Assembly (NCBI GenBank): GCA_949775045.1
Contig: OX459095.1
Span: 25,483,278-25,547,277, forward strand
Reading direction: 5' to 3'
Source of the DNA: Metridium senile
Taxonomy: Eukaryota > Cnidaria > Anthozoa > Actiniaria > Metridiidae
DNA length: 64,000 nucleotides
The first letter of the stretch is position 1. Each line of letters opens with the position of its first letter. A program made the translations under genes and the position numbers. Shown piece by piece: positions 1 through 11,620 of this stretch. The notes beneath the pieces are model-generated. The model was not told where the DNA came from and made no database searches. It saw only the letters and a list, made by a program, of their open reading frames with translations.

Positions 1-72
1 ACCTAATGAATTTGCATTAGATTCGGCACATGTGAGGTACGATGTTTGAACAGTAGGCTAACATGTAAAATA

Positions 73-222
<150 letters not shown>

Positions 223-255
223 AGGATAATTTGAAATAAGATTTACAACATAATT

Positions 256-516
256 ACAGTTGACTCTCTCGTAAGCAACCACCCTTGGATCACAAGAATG
301 TGGTCGCTTACGGGAGATGGTCGCTTACGAGAACCTAAACACAGGAAGCCCAAACCATGAGATCCCTATCACATGAAGCCTATCACATAAAATTTGGCAT
401 ATTTAAGAGAGATTTATTATAAAGTTTATATGGGAAACAAAACAAAAAATTGAAATGGTGGTCGCTTACGGGAGATGATCGCTTACGAGAGTGGTCGTTA
501 GGAGAGAGTAATCTGC
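256..516. mobile_element. foldback element, GTCGCTTACGAGAG family (copy 1)
   Basis: The left end reads TACAGTTGACTCTCTCGTAA and the right end is its degenerate inverse (GAGAGAGTAATCTGCA). Both sub-ends carry repeated GGTCGCTTACG motifs. The same ends and the same internal 'caggaagcccaaaccatga' segment recur in the element at 24.7-26.4 kb, which shows a dispersed family. No transposase is seen, so it is non-autonomous. Confidence 0.7.
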
Positions 517-979
517 AATTTTTATGCATTTTCACTGCCGAAATCACTTGCGAACGATCTGAAAAAGTTACAGATCGATTCAAGATTATCCAGATGCTAT
601 CAGACAAAAAAGAGAAAAAATATCTTATATTTAGTAATTGGTGATTTTTTCTAAAATAACGATAAAACTGACCAAATTAATATCTCTTTCTGTCAATGTC
701 TCCAAGTCTGAATGTCAAACGAGTATTTATCTCAAATTAATTAGTAAGAGAACTAAATCCGCTTGTTTGCTATCCTTTCAAATCAGAGTTGAGTATGTCT
801 GAAGCTTTGTTCCGCCAGAGGTCTGAACACCTCACCCAAAACACTCGACAGAAAAAAATCAATATCGTATTCAAAATAAATAGAAAAATCAACCCAATTT
901 TAGGGGTATATATCCTCAAATTTACTGGGCAATTTGTTACAGGCTAGTCAGTTAAGAAACCGAGCAGTACCCTGCTATC
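517..979. other. intergenic, no feature seen
   Basis: AT-rich single-copy-looking sequence with no convincing exon, repeat or RNA motif. Confidence 0.5.
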
Positions 980-982
980 TAA

Positions 983-1218
983 AGGCCCGTTTACACTAGC
1001 AATTTTGTCGCGCGAGGAGTGCGGCGATTTCAATGACGATTTTATCGCAGCTTTTTTCGCCGCAATTTGGAATACGCTCGAATTTAGGAGACAGAAAATC
1101 GCAGCAAGTTGCACTAAATTTCGAGCATGTTCAAAGTTGCGTTGACAAATCTGCGATAAAATCGCCATTGAAATCGCAGCTCTTGTCGCGCGACTAAATT
1201 GCTAGTGTAAACGGGCCT
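983..1218. mobile_element. PIF/Harbinger-like MITE (AGGCCCGTTTACACTAGC ends)
   Basis: 236-bp foldback with at least 23-bp perfect terminal inverted repeats starting AGGCCCGTTTACACTAGC and flanked by TAA on both sides (980-982 and 1219-1221). A three-base TWA target duplication is the PIF/Harbinger signature. The inner part is also partly self-complementary (TGTCGCGCG, AAATCGC). No coding capacity. Confidence 0.8.
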
Positions 1219-3336
1219 TAAGCACCGCACAAGAATATGAAACCTACGATCGTTTTATAAATATTCTAGATCCTGTTCAAGACAATCTGGGGTAAAATGC
1301 ATCATACTGTTTAGAACAGAAAGCAGACCAACAGCGGCACATACCCGTATAGCAAATATATAGAGGGGGGAGGGGGATGTGCATAGTCTTCTAGTTCGAT
1401 CAAAGAGCTACTAAATAAATAACCTCCCCGCCCCCTCCCCGAGGGCCTGATACTCAGGTTACTAAATATATAAACGAAAAATAAGATTTGTATGCTAAAA
1501 CTGAATGACAAATTATATGAATTCAGAATGTCGTGCAACTGAGACAATATTTGAATGGTTATAGACCGACTGGATTTGTTGGTTCAATACCAAACTCATT
1601 ATTTATCACATAAATAAAGAAATATGCATTTATTTTAAACTGAATGCTCAAAAATTCCAAGCAAAGCACGAGAAAACGTATTTTCACTTAATAATAGAAA
1701 ACACCTTTGAATTTACTCTGAATTGAGCATTTCTTTTTGTGCTAGATAATTACGTGAAAGTGGCGTATTTGATGAAAAAGCTATTCAAAATACACTACCA
1801 ATATTGCCCAGTGAATAGACCAGCTCTTGAAAGAAACAGTCCTTGAAAGGGGCTTACAAGTGATTCTCATTTCTTATATCTTAATTGCGTGGCATGTTTG
1901 TAGTGCTTCCTGTTTTATTGCGATTTTTATCAGATAATTGTTTTTGCCGTTCGGCTTCCTAGTTTTCGCTATCATTTTTTAACACATTAGCTTGAATGTT
2001 TTCCATATAGCTCTTATAACTCACGGCAATTAAACAATTAGTTGTCGTTGTCCTTTTTTACTTAATTCTTATTAATAATTCAATGTTTTTTTCTTGATAT
2101 TGTCATGCTATATTTACATAATTGGTTACTATATAAACTAACACTTTTGACTTTTTTCTTGATTATATTTTCTTGTTTTTAATTAAATTCATCTCTTAAC
2201 ATGTTTTCGTATTTCATTACTTATATTATTTACCTACCGCTACCATCCTACTTACTTACTTACTTGCCTATTCACTTACCCACGTCTTTGAATGTTAGCT
2301 ATTTTACTTAGCAACTTACTCACACAACAACACATTCACGACGCTTACCTTGATCACCTATTCAATTGCCTATACGTACATGCTTTCATTTTGTATTTGC
2401 TTATTTACTTAGTTGCTTACTAATTCACACTGATACCTACTATTCTGTTTCTTCTTTCAATATCGCATTTATTATTTCTTTTCTTTTCTTGTCCTTTTCA
2501 CAGCATGTTCAAAGTAGCCTTACTAACAACTTTATTATATCTATTTTTGCTCGGCCATCTTTTCAAGAAGATTTATTACCGTTACGTGATCTAAAACCAA
2601 AACAAAAATTATCACAAATTCAACAAATAAGCTTAAAGGCGCGCGCAGGTACAATTGTTTCTTACATTGTTAATATCTATATCTTATTCACCTGTTCTTT
2701 CCTTGCAATCATATAAAAAGTAATATCATCTTTCAACATTTAGCTTTTCCTTTAGGTTTAATTATTCGAGCCGGTGTCGTATAATAAGTATATTATTTAT
2801 TTTTTCTTGTTTTCCTTTAATTCAAGCCCCAATAAGTTGCTGCAGTTCGAAAGTGGTTTTTATATTATGATAACGGAAACAAGTCTATATGTACGCTATT
2901 GATAACGGGGTTTTCGCAGGATTGCAATTAGTATTTTTTTCATTGTCGCCGCGTTGATGTTTCTTTCACAAAGTCCTCAAAATCTCAGCAATTTCCGATC
3001 AGTGGAAGGTTACGAGTAGTTAATATTGGACTTCGTATGAAATCGTTTCATTTTAATACAAAATTACCATAATTATGTATTCTCCGTTGACCTTAAATAA
3101 TAATTCCACTTCAGTTGATTTGCAACACATTGTCATAGTGAAGCTGAGAAGACTAGAGAAAGGAGGTCTTTCTAGAGCTGTCTCAGAATAAACGAACCGT
3201 GAATTGACAATTTATAGAGATGTCATCTTTATACTCATCTTTCATATCCAAGCCCTAAATGTCATGTGACGTAGAAGTGTCTTAAAAGGTTGCTTCCACA
3301 AAGCTACGACAGTTTGGCATTTCGGAATCCAGCAGA
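1219..3336. other. intergenic upstream of the first GPCR
   Basis: It holds a short G-rich/C-rich pair at 1364-1441 (gggggaggggg against ccgccccctcccc) that could fold back, and a run of 'cttactta' short repeats near 2250-2420. Otherwise it is AT-rich with no convincing exon. The promoter and 5' UTR of the GPCR must lie in its distal part, but I see no clear TATA box. Confidence 0.5.
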
Positions 3337-4341
3337 ATGTCAAACTACTATATGTTTTACGATGGGTATTTCCTTAGTGCTAACCTACCCCTGGCTATTT
3401 TATACATTATATTTGGACTTTACACAGTGATTGGCAACCTTTTGGTGTGTTATGTCTTCATAAAAGATCCTGGTAAAGACCTTAGACGGACTTCAAACTA
3501 TTTCGTCGTCAATTTGTGCCTCGCTGATATTCTTGTTGGAATCACGGTCGAACCCATAAATGCTGCCAGTTATTGGACAAAAAATAATGAGATTCTTTTC
3601 GTTTATTATGTATTCGCATGTCTATCTTGTATTTGCTCCATTTTGAACATTAGTGCGTTAATGGTAGATCGTTGGATAGCAGTTAACTACCCTTTCAAGT
3701 ATCGAGGGATAGTAACCGCTAGCCGTGTTCGCCTGTCATGTGTGGTTATTTGGATAATATCAACGCATTTTGGACTATTACCCATCATTGGCTGGCGGTC
3801 GGACAGTTTCCAAGTATATTTATACACTTTTGGGGTTCTTACTCCAACAATAATCATGCTGTTGGCATACTATGGACTGCGAAGAGTCCTAAAGAAACAG
3901 GTGGAGAACTTAAAGAATATTTCGAACTCCAAAGAAACTGCGTACACTAAACGAGGAGTGGAGCGAGAAAAAAGAATTTCAACCACGGTGTTTATTATGC
4001 TTCTAGTCTTCTTAACCGCATGGTTTCCTTTCGTCATTGTTGACTTTCTTCTTGTGTTCGGCTCCACTAGTCAGAATCCTAAAGTACGTCTTGCAAGGGA
4101 CATTACTCTCAGTTTAGGGTTCTTTTCTTCTGGTATCAACCCCGTTCTATACGCATGGAGAATTCCAAACTTCAGGAGAGGGCTGCTGACAGTGTTAGGG
4201 GTTAAGCAAGGAAGAAGGATAGGCATAGCACCTCTGCCTCATGCTCACTCTTCTTCAATGAACTTTAGTATTCCAGGATATGGAAGGAAAAGCGTAGAGC
4301 TTGACAATATAATAGCAAGGCCAAAATATGAAGACCATTAA
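3337..4341 (+). CDS. intronless class A (rhodopsin-like) GPCR
   Basis: A 334-residue seven-transmembrane receptor at the plasma membrane, expected to signal through a heterotrimeric G protein. Class A landmarks in order: N34 in TM1 (IGN), LAD with D64 in TM2, DRW at 111-113 ending TM3 (a DRY variant), W139 in TM4, P170 in TM5, AWFP at 228-231 in TM6 (a CWxP variant lacking Cys) and NPVLY at 268-272 in TM7, followed by a basic helix 8. The position 25 residues before Arg112 is Leu, not Cys, and the very short second extracellular loop has no Cys, so the usual TM3-ECL2 disulfide is absent, as in melanocortin, cannabinoid and lysophospholipid receptors. Large families of intronless receptors like this are typical of cnidarians. 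The first ATG gives a short N-terminus ahead of TM1. The ligand cannot be assigned. Confidence 0.92.
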   Translation: MSNYYMFYDGYFLSANLPLAILYIIFGLYTVIGNLLVCYVFIKDPGKDLRRTSNYFVVNLCLADILVGITVEPINAASYWTKNNEILFVYYVFACLSCICSILNISALMVDRWIAVNYPFKYRGIVTASRVRLSCVVIWIISTHFGLLPIIGWRSDSFQVYLYTFGVLTPTIIMLLAYYGLRRVLKKQVENLKNISNSKETAYTKRGVEREKRISTTVFIMLLVFLTAWFPFVIVDFLLVFGSTSQNPKVRLARDITLSLGFFSSGINPVLYAWRIPNFRRGLLTVLGVKQGRRIGIAPLPHAHSSSMNFSIPGYGRKSVELDNIIARPKYEDH

Positions 4342-5125
4342 ACTTGAAAAGTGGTTGGGATGAGATATAAACAAAAATATTTTATCATCATATTATTCTC
4401 AAACGAACAATTTTGATTAAACTGACAACAGAATTACTTATTGAATGTTATTAAACAAAGGGAGCCATTTATTTATGCTGTGGATATCAATCCTTTTTTT
4501 TTCAGGGTGAAAAGGGGAAATTTGGAAAAATATTCTTACGAAGCATTTGAATAATGTTATAACAAAGAACTTATGATATGTATACAATTATAAATGCAGA
4601 AAGGATGATTTTTCAACAGATAGCACTTTGTGTCTTATAAAAAACGCGGTTTCTAGATAAATCAGAATTAATAAATGTACAAATCAGGATGTACAAGGAA
4701 ATATTTGACGAAGATATTGGGTTTGATTGGAATTGTGACAGAATCGACAGATTTTTAGCACGTTGTGTTCGCGATGGCGTTCAAATAACCATGGTAACAT
4801 ACACGCATCTGACACCACATTGAAGCAACAGAAAAAAAAACACTCATAAAAAAATGAAAAATACCACTCGTTCTGACTTACTTAAATTAATATCACTTCA
4901 ACATGCAATTTCTAAGTGAATTTATGCATCTTTTTAAGGAATAAGTTAAACTTCACCAGTGAATTTTATGTACAAAATTAATAGCGTAATGAAAGATTAA
5001 ATATGCTCATCTACTCGATCGACTATTTGGTAATCAATGTGACAAAGAATGTCAGCGTAAGTCAAAGAATAGATGTCTACGATAAATACAATTAAGATCG
5101 ATGACGTTTTATAAATATTGATATG
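4342..5125. other. 3' flank of GPCR, no feature seen
   Basis: AT-rich sequence containing the likely 3' UTR of the receptor gene. No repeat or exon is recognised. Confidence 0.4.
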
Positions 5126-5575
5126 AAGTGAAAAACGAGAAGAAGAAAAAGAAGAAGAAGAAGAAGAATTGAAGAAGAAGAAGAAGAAGAATTGAAGAAG
5201 AAGAAGAAGAATTGAAGAAGAAGAAGAAGAATTGAAGAAGAAAAAGAAGAAGAAGAAGAATTGAAGAAGAAGAAGAATTGAAGAAGAAGAGGAAGAATTG
5301 AAGAAGAAGAAGAAGAACTTGAGAAGAAGAAGAAAAAGAAGAACAACAACAACAAGAACTAAAAGAACTAAAAGAACAAATTGAACAAAAAGAACAAGAA
5401 AAATAAGAAGTGAGAATCGAACAAGAACAACAATAGAACAAGAAGAACAAGAGAAACAAGAACTAAGAATCGAACAAGAAAAACAAGAAAAAGGATTAGG
5501 AGAACAAGAAGATGAAGATGAATTAGAAGAGAAAAACAAAAGAGAAGAGGCAGAACATGAACAAAACGGAAAACC
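5126..5575. repeat. polypurine (GAA)n / GAATTGAAGAAG minisatellite
   Basis: The + strand is almost pure purine for ~210 bases: GAA runs punctuated by GAATTGAAG in irregular 18-30-bp periods. It then degrades into an A-rich stretch of 'agaacaag' and 'gaacaagaa' repeats to about 5575. Long polypurine mirror-like tracts can form H-DNA. All reading frames here are low complexity (Ser/Phe/Leu) and are not taken as genes. Confidence 0.92.
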
Positions 5576-8568
5576 AACAAATATTCCTAAATGTTTCCAA
5601 AGCGACGATACCAGAACGGCTTTTTGAAAAGCAATTACCATAACAACCTAAATGGTTCTCTTTGATGTCGGCAGATCCACATGATTACATAAAAAAAGAA
5701 TGGCCAGTCAAATTATTGAATATATGTTTTAAAAATTAATTACCAATGGATTACAAGTTACGTTATCCAGAAATAGGAGGGATTACAAAAGAATTACCCT
5801 AACCCACTATTTCCAATTTGGCAAATGACCCCCATTGCATGATTTAGAAAAGTCATTTCAAACCAAATTATCACAATTACTAGAGTTGCAGTTAGAATCC
5901 ATTTAGCATATGAACGTGCAAAAAGGGTTACAAACTAATTTTTTCTCAATTCAAATGTATTTTCTATCTTGCATGTTTTTTTTCGATGAAATCATATTTG
6001 TCACAAATGATTTTAAGTCAAGTCTTTCAATATAATTTTTTGTTTATTTTTATATAGTTTTCAATTTTCAATTTAGTCACAAATCAATTCTGTTTTTTAG
6101 CTTCTTTTTAGCACATGAAGGTGTTAAAACCTTGTCGTTTTTAGCATATCACTAATCAAACATACATATACACTTTATTAAAATCTCCCTTGTGGTGCTT
6201 TTCAAAAACACTTTACAATTTTAAAACTAAAAACATAGTGGGCGTCGTTATACATCCAGTTTTAATTTTCTAAATGATAGTTAGTTTATCCTGTAAAATT
6301 GTGTATTGTAGGTGGTGTTGATAATATAGTTCATTTTAACAGACATGTATTATAATTTTATATAAAAGTTAAGCTTTCGAGCTACTATATATATATACTA
6401 CTCAGTATACGAACGACTAAACCTTCACATTATTTACCCCGATGACGGGCTAGTAGCCAGAAAACTTGGTTTTTAATAACTGAATTAATACAAGTTGATG
6501 AAACTTGTCTGTTAAAATAGATGTCAGTTTAGTTTTGGTATTAATTATTTACAGTGTTTTGGCTAGTATTTTACGTAACGCTTCAAGGCCACTTTCGTGA
6601 ATTAAAATATAAATGTACTGCTTATAATAACTTATAACAAACTCATGCAAGAACAATTTTTCTATTTTATTCTTATGAAAAATCGAGAACTGCTCAATTT
6701 ATAAGAAAGTTTATCGAACATCGGTAGAAACTTATGCAAGCTCAATAAATTTGCAAGTGCGATTCAATTTGGACAACTTCGTCAGTAATTGTTAGTTGTA
6801 ATTAATTTTTAGTCTGCTAGAATAACAGCAATTATGGTATTATTTTTAAACAAAGTCCTTGAATATTCAGCTTGAAAAGCGATTAGATTATTGTTATTGA
6901 ATTCAGTTATTATCGAATTAAATCCTTCAAAAAATCTGCAGTTAAATTTTGAACTTATACTATGTGATAACTGAAATGAGCTATTTGAAAACGAAAAGAT
7001 TATTGTGCCCAGAATATATTGTTATTTCAAAATGAAATTCAAATTCATAAATTATAAATATTCACCATAGCCACCACATGCACAACATTGCACTTAAAAA
7101 AATGATATTTCCCTTGTTTGGACACGATTCGACGCTCAATTCGCCGCGTCCCTTAAGCTTGACTCAAAAACATTCACGAATCAGTCTCAGACGAATTGAA
7201 AGTTAGAAACATTTTTATATGAACCTGAAAACCTGATGGCAACCAAACGGTCCGAGAAATGGTGCCTGACCATCTTTTGTTCAAATGCAGAACTAAACGC
7301 TTAAAGCGATCCTCTTCAGCCTAGTGAATGTCAACATAACTTCTACCAATTTGTTCAATTTCTCATAACTCTTATTTATACTTGTAATATTTTTATTAAT
7401 TTGTGTACCATATATATCGCAATTCACATTAAGAAGCGTATCAAACTTTGTGGTAGAAACTTCGAGAACAAAAGACACTCCATTTATGGTCAAAATCGAT
7501 TAAACCTTCATGGGATGAAATAGAAGACCCTGAGGGCGAAGATATTATTTTATGCCAAACATTATTCATTACAAATTATTATCATTATAAAGTCAACGCT
7601 AAAAACGTTTGTTGATGTTTATCTCTAAAAGGTTCAAACAGAGCAAAATTAATTATAAACATATGTGGGACAATGTTTTTAAAGTTTGTTTCCGCCCACA
7701 AATACATGTGAGAGCGTCAGCAATCTTTCAAAGTTTTGAAATGTTTTGGGGAAATCTGGTGGCGCGCTTGAAAATGACTGTTTTCGTGAATGTCTTTGAC
7801 TTAGAGGGCCAAGTGTTTGTTAGTTTTCAACTATTTAGTGATAAACAAAGTTTGCATTCATTCATTTATTCACTTTGAACGTTAACTGGTTTGAATATTT
7901 TGAATTTCTGATTTGGAGAGAACTGATGAATAAAAATGGAATAGAATAAAATAAACTTAGAAAATTTTAAAGTATAAAGAATTAATATTTATCCATGAAA
8001 TAAAATAGAATATAAAGTTGTAACGAGGTATTATTTCCTTTTGTATTGTGAATAATGTATTTGTTAAGTTATTGCAGTTACTCTATGGTGACTGTAAGCT
8101 ACTGTATTTAGTTTAATGCAACTTTGTGGTAATGATTAATAAGTATAATATTTCTTTAATAGTTTTTCGTTTTTATTTCCTTTTATGTCTTGAATCGATT
8201 TTCAGTTTTTTCAAATTTCTAACTTAAAATTTATTTTTCAAATAAAAATATATATTTTTTAAACTCTCACTTAGATCACTTAATCACTTAGATCTAAAAC
8301 GCCAAAACGGCTTAATGTTGTGGTGGCGTTGTTACTGTTATTGAAGTTGTTGTTGTTTATAGAAAAATTACAAGCCACGCTCACTGACTAAAAATAACTA
8401 AAAATACTCTCTTTTCGTCTAACCCTTCAGTGCAAAATCGTGACTTTTAGTTGCTTGTTGAGAGAGGTATCAGTCAAAAATAATCTCTTTGTTTGACTAA
8501 TTTAAAGTGTTGTGACGAAAACATATATCTCCGAAGTAGCTTGTCACTATTGAATAATTACTTATGCA
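5576..8568. other. intergenic, essentially unannotated
   Basis: About 3 kb of AT-rich DNA. Only a weak inverted pair is seen (ttaacagacatgt near 6339 and acttgtctgttaaaat near 6505) around a 'gatgacgggctagtagccag' motif, which suggests an old foldback element. No exon with splice signals is recognised. Confidence 0.45.
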
Positions 8569-8578
8569 CTTATGCTCC

Positions 8579-8609
<31 letters not shown>

Positions 8610-8883
8610 CCTAAGAAAATGGATAGTGGTGCTCGACGGATCTTTTAGGGTCGAAAATAAGACCCTCGTGTACCTTTTAGGGTCTCGAACTGGCACCGTA
8701 CCTTTTAGGGTCAGTTTTCGAACTTAAGAATATTCATATTGAAAATATATTGTGGTCGTACCCTTTTTGGATCTGAAATCAGTATCTGAGTTAATTTATG
8801 CGTACCTTTTAGGGTCATTTTCCAAACCGTTCGTCGAGCACCCCTATCCATTTTCTAAGAGAGTCCCCCCCCCCCTCCCCGGG
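8579..8883. mobile_element. G-tract-capped foldback element with 10-bp target duplication
   Basis: It begins with 27 consecutive G and ends with a C tract. Inside the caps the ends are inverted copies of one another (gactccctaagaaaatgga against tccattttctaagagagtc, then gtgctcgacg against cgtcgagcac). The interior repeats TTTTAGGGTC about five times. The element is flanked by direct repeats CTTATGCTCC (8569-8578 and 8884-8893), a likely target-site duplication. A relative lies at 52.8-53.2 kb. Confidence 0.8.
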
Positions 8884-8893
8884 CTTATGCTCC

Positions 8894-9647
8894 AGTAATC
8901 AGTAAATTCAACTATATTACAGCTTTTAGATGTACAGCAGGGATTATGCAGAACTAAAGTTCTGTACAATGCAAGAAGTCCTTTAAAAGCTTGTCTGTTT
9001 TTAGTAGATCTTTTTGTCTGTTCTTTATCAACATTTAGAACGGGTGGCTTAATTTAATCCATGGATCTCTAACATACTCAGATGTTGGATTGATGACGCT
9101 TCAAACGGTTATCTTGAAGCCAACCGCTTGTCTAAGGACATGTAATTCTCGTCGCATGCAAGACTGATTATATACTATGTGTTGCTTTGAACATTTGTTA
9201 AACATAATAGCAATGTATCGTGTTTTGACATTTAAGTTGTAAACACGGAAAACAAACACATATAAGAAGTGAAAATAGAGTAATATGAGAAACAAAAAAA
9301 TACATCGATATATAGTCATAGATCATCTATGAGCACCTGTTTGCAGAAAAGTTGCTGTTCAAAATCAAATCGAAAATACTAAAATGTTTTTTGGAATTCA
9401 TTACCATGTAAACAAAAAGATCATTACCTAAATTTCTTTCCATGACGATGGTCTTTAAGTAGACTTTTAGGTACCATAATAAAGCCATTTAGCTCCCATA
9501 TATAGCTATTGTACTTTAATAGCTAGTATAATTTATTATTAACAATATTTTACATAACGTTCCTGAAAATATAGGTGTAAATATGAAAATATCATACGAA
9601 ACAATTCAAAAGATAATTTGAATGAAGAGACAATTTTAAATTTAATG
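8894..9647. other. intergenic, no feature seen
   Basis: AT-rich with no convincing exon or repeat. Confidence 0.4.
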
Positions 9648-9848
9648 CTGGCACCGCTGTACTATTTGACAAAAGGCGCATTTGTACATGCAGGGAAAGC
9701 CCTTAATTCACAGTAAATTCAAATGTGTTTTCCATTGTTAATTATCGGTAAAGTTCGTGCTTTGCTTGGAATTTGTGAATATTTTACAACAAATCGTTGC
9801 TTTCGGTGTGTAAATGCGCCTTTTTTCAAATGGTATTGCGGTGCTAGA
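9648..9848. mobile_element. foldback (MITE-like) element
   Basis: Imperfect ~40-bp inverted ends: ctggcaccgctgtactattt on the left, the inverse of aaatggtattgcggtgctag on the right. The next segment also pairs (aaaggcgcatttgtaca against tgtaaatgcgcctttt). No ORF. Confidence 0.65.
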
Positions 9849-10422
9849 TAACATGAAACTAGTCTTAGAATGTCAAAAAAGTAAAGAAAGAGAAACAAAA
9901 TTATGAAATAAGATTAAAAGATGAAATAAAAAGAGCCTGTTTTGAAGTATTATGAATATAAAAATAGCCTAAGGCTTTTAGTTTTAGTGAGTTGTTTTTG
10001 TTGTTTTTCTGGGTTCGTTAATATTATTATTATTATTTTATTTTTTACTTGCAGAATAATTGTAGGTCATTTTGACATCGTGTTTTTACGAAATTTCTTA
10101 AAGTTAAGAAACGTTTAAAAAATTAAGATTTAGAGTGACAAACAAAATAGTTAACAATAATTACAAAATAACAACATAAATAAAGGAAATTTATAGAAAG
10201 GAACAAAGCCAAACTACTCTTATTTGATAAGATTAAAATCACAAAATCAAAAACAGAATCGAAAAAAAAGGAAGGAAAGTATTGTCCATGTTCTTGTGTT
10301 TTTGTTTTATGCAGTCACTGATAATAACTGGATGAACTTGACCACTGTTGCCATGACAGTTTGTTCACATCATTACATTATATGTCATTGTTGCTAGGCC
10401 ATGATGACGTTACGGACAAGCA
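9849..10422. other. intergenic before the 2.45-kb array
   Basis: AT-rich. A short (att)n run lies at about 10021-10046. No gene is recognised. Confidence 0.4.
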
Positions 10423-10703
10423 GATTTAGTGAGACGATTTATAATTGATCCAACTTAGAGTGCTTTGGGTTGTAAAAGAGTGAAAGCAATAAAACCCTGA
10501 AATACATACCAATATAGTTTCCCCAATAGTTTCCAGCTAGTGTGTATTTTTGAGTCTCTGTGTACCATGGCCGTCCCCAATTATCACAATATTCAAAATT
10601 GCTGTTAGAAAAAAGATATATATCATATGATAGGCAATTACCATGACAATAACTTGTGAGCGTTTGATAAAAAACGAGTGAATTTGCAAGAAGCTATATG
10701 AAT

Positions 10704-11067
10704 CACAGGGAGCCCAAGCTCATCACTTGTGATCTTTTACAGTAAATGTATGGAGTCGAGAGATATCCTTTCGCTGTGCCTCAAATATGCAATAACAAAA
10801 ACTTTTTTTTTACGTAGATAGTTGTGTATAACTGTTTTCTAGTCTGTGACCGAGTTTTAGCTCAATTAGAGCGATTTTGACGAAAATACCCCAGAAATCG
10901 CTCTAATTGAGCTAAAACTCGTTCACAGACTAGAAAACAGTTATGTACAACTATCTACGTAAAAAATAGTTTTTATTATTGTATATTTGAGGCACAGCGA
11001 AAGGATATCTCTCGACTCCATACATTTACTGTAAAAGATCACAAGTGATGAGCTTGGGCTCCCTGTG
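10704..11067. mobile_element. 364-bp foldback element inserted in repeat copy 1
   Basis: Almost a complete inverted repeat: the ends start CACAGGGAGCCCAAGCTCAT and are complementary for well over 100 bases around a short centre. It is flanked by a perfect 7-bp duplication TATGAAT (10697-10703, 11068-11074). The homologous positions in copies 2 and 3 (about 13550 and 16272) show the uninterrupted empty site 'ctatatgaatttg', so the insertion postdates the tandem duplication. Confidence 0.92.
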
Positions 11068-11424
11068 TATGAATTTGAAAAATCAGAAAAACACCAATTG
11101 AAAACAATACGGGTCAACAAAGTCCTCAGCAGAAAATGACATATAAATCTCTAATTCTTTTCATCATGATCATTTATCATAACTTCATTGGCATCAGTTA
11201 TAATTAGCCAGAGCATCAAAACATTCCAAACATGCCCATTTCAGGTTAAAAGTACAAAAATACAAAAAGTAAATCACTCGTTTTCCACTTTTTATGAAAG
11301 TGAGCTAAAGTGGTCCGGTACTGAAGACCTCATTCCAACTGTATTTTTCTTCGGTAGTGACTAGATAAGAGCTATTACACAGCATGAATTTCATGGATAT
11401 ATATAGTGCTTGTGCTTTTTGAGA

Positions 11425-11620
11425 GAGATGTGATGGTCTATTGGTTAGGGGATCAGTGGGATTCCGGGCCGTAATGGTCTGGGTTCGATTCCCGGGCGAT
11501 AACGTTGTGTCCTTTGTCAAGAGGCTTAACTCTCTCAGTCATTGCCTCGTCATATATAAAACCGGAGGTCCCGTGTGCTTTCACTACATCAAGGTGGACG
11601 TAAGAAATCACGTTGTCGGC
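11425..11620 (+). mobile_element. tRNA-derived SINE in repeat copy 1
   Basis: The head at about 11430-11502 has an A-box-like TGGTCTATTGGTTAGG and a perfect B box in GGGTTCGATTCCCGGGC, spaced as in a tRNA (Glu/Gly-like look). It is followed by 'gttgtgtcctttgtcaag' and 'cttaactctctcag', a layout seen in tRNA-derived SINE bodies. The anticodon arm is not a clean cloverleaf, so this is not a working tRNA gene. Confidence 0.65.

Noticed and set aside
4997..5641. 214-codon Ser/Phe/Leu-rich frame on the minus strand
   Set aside because: Reads through the GAA/TTC tract; no non-repetitive domain, no signal peptide of note, no splice support.
8579..8605. Telomere or subtelomere signal
   Set aside because: TAGGGT motifs occur only inside a short flank-duplicated element and are not a TTAGGG array.
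11430..11502. Functional tRNA gene
   Set aside because: A and B boxes are present but the acceptor stem and anticodon arm do not pair well, and the sequence repeats with the unit; a SINE head fits better.
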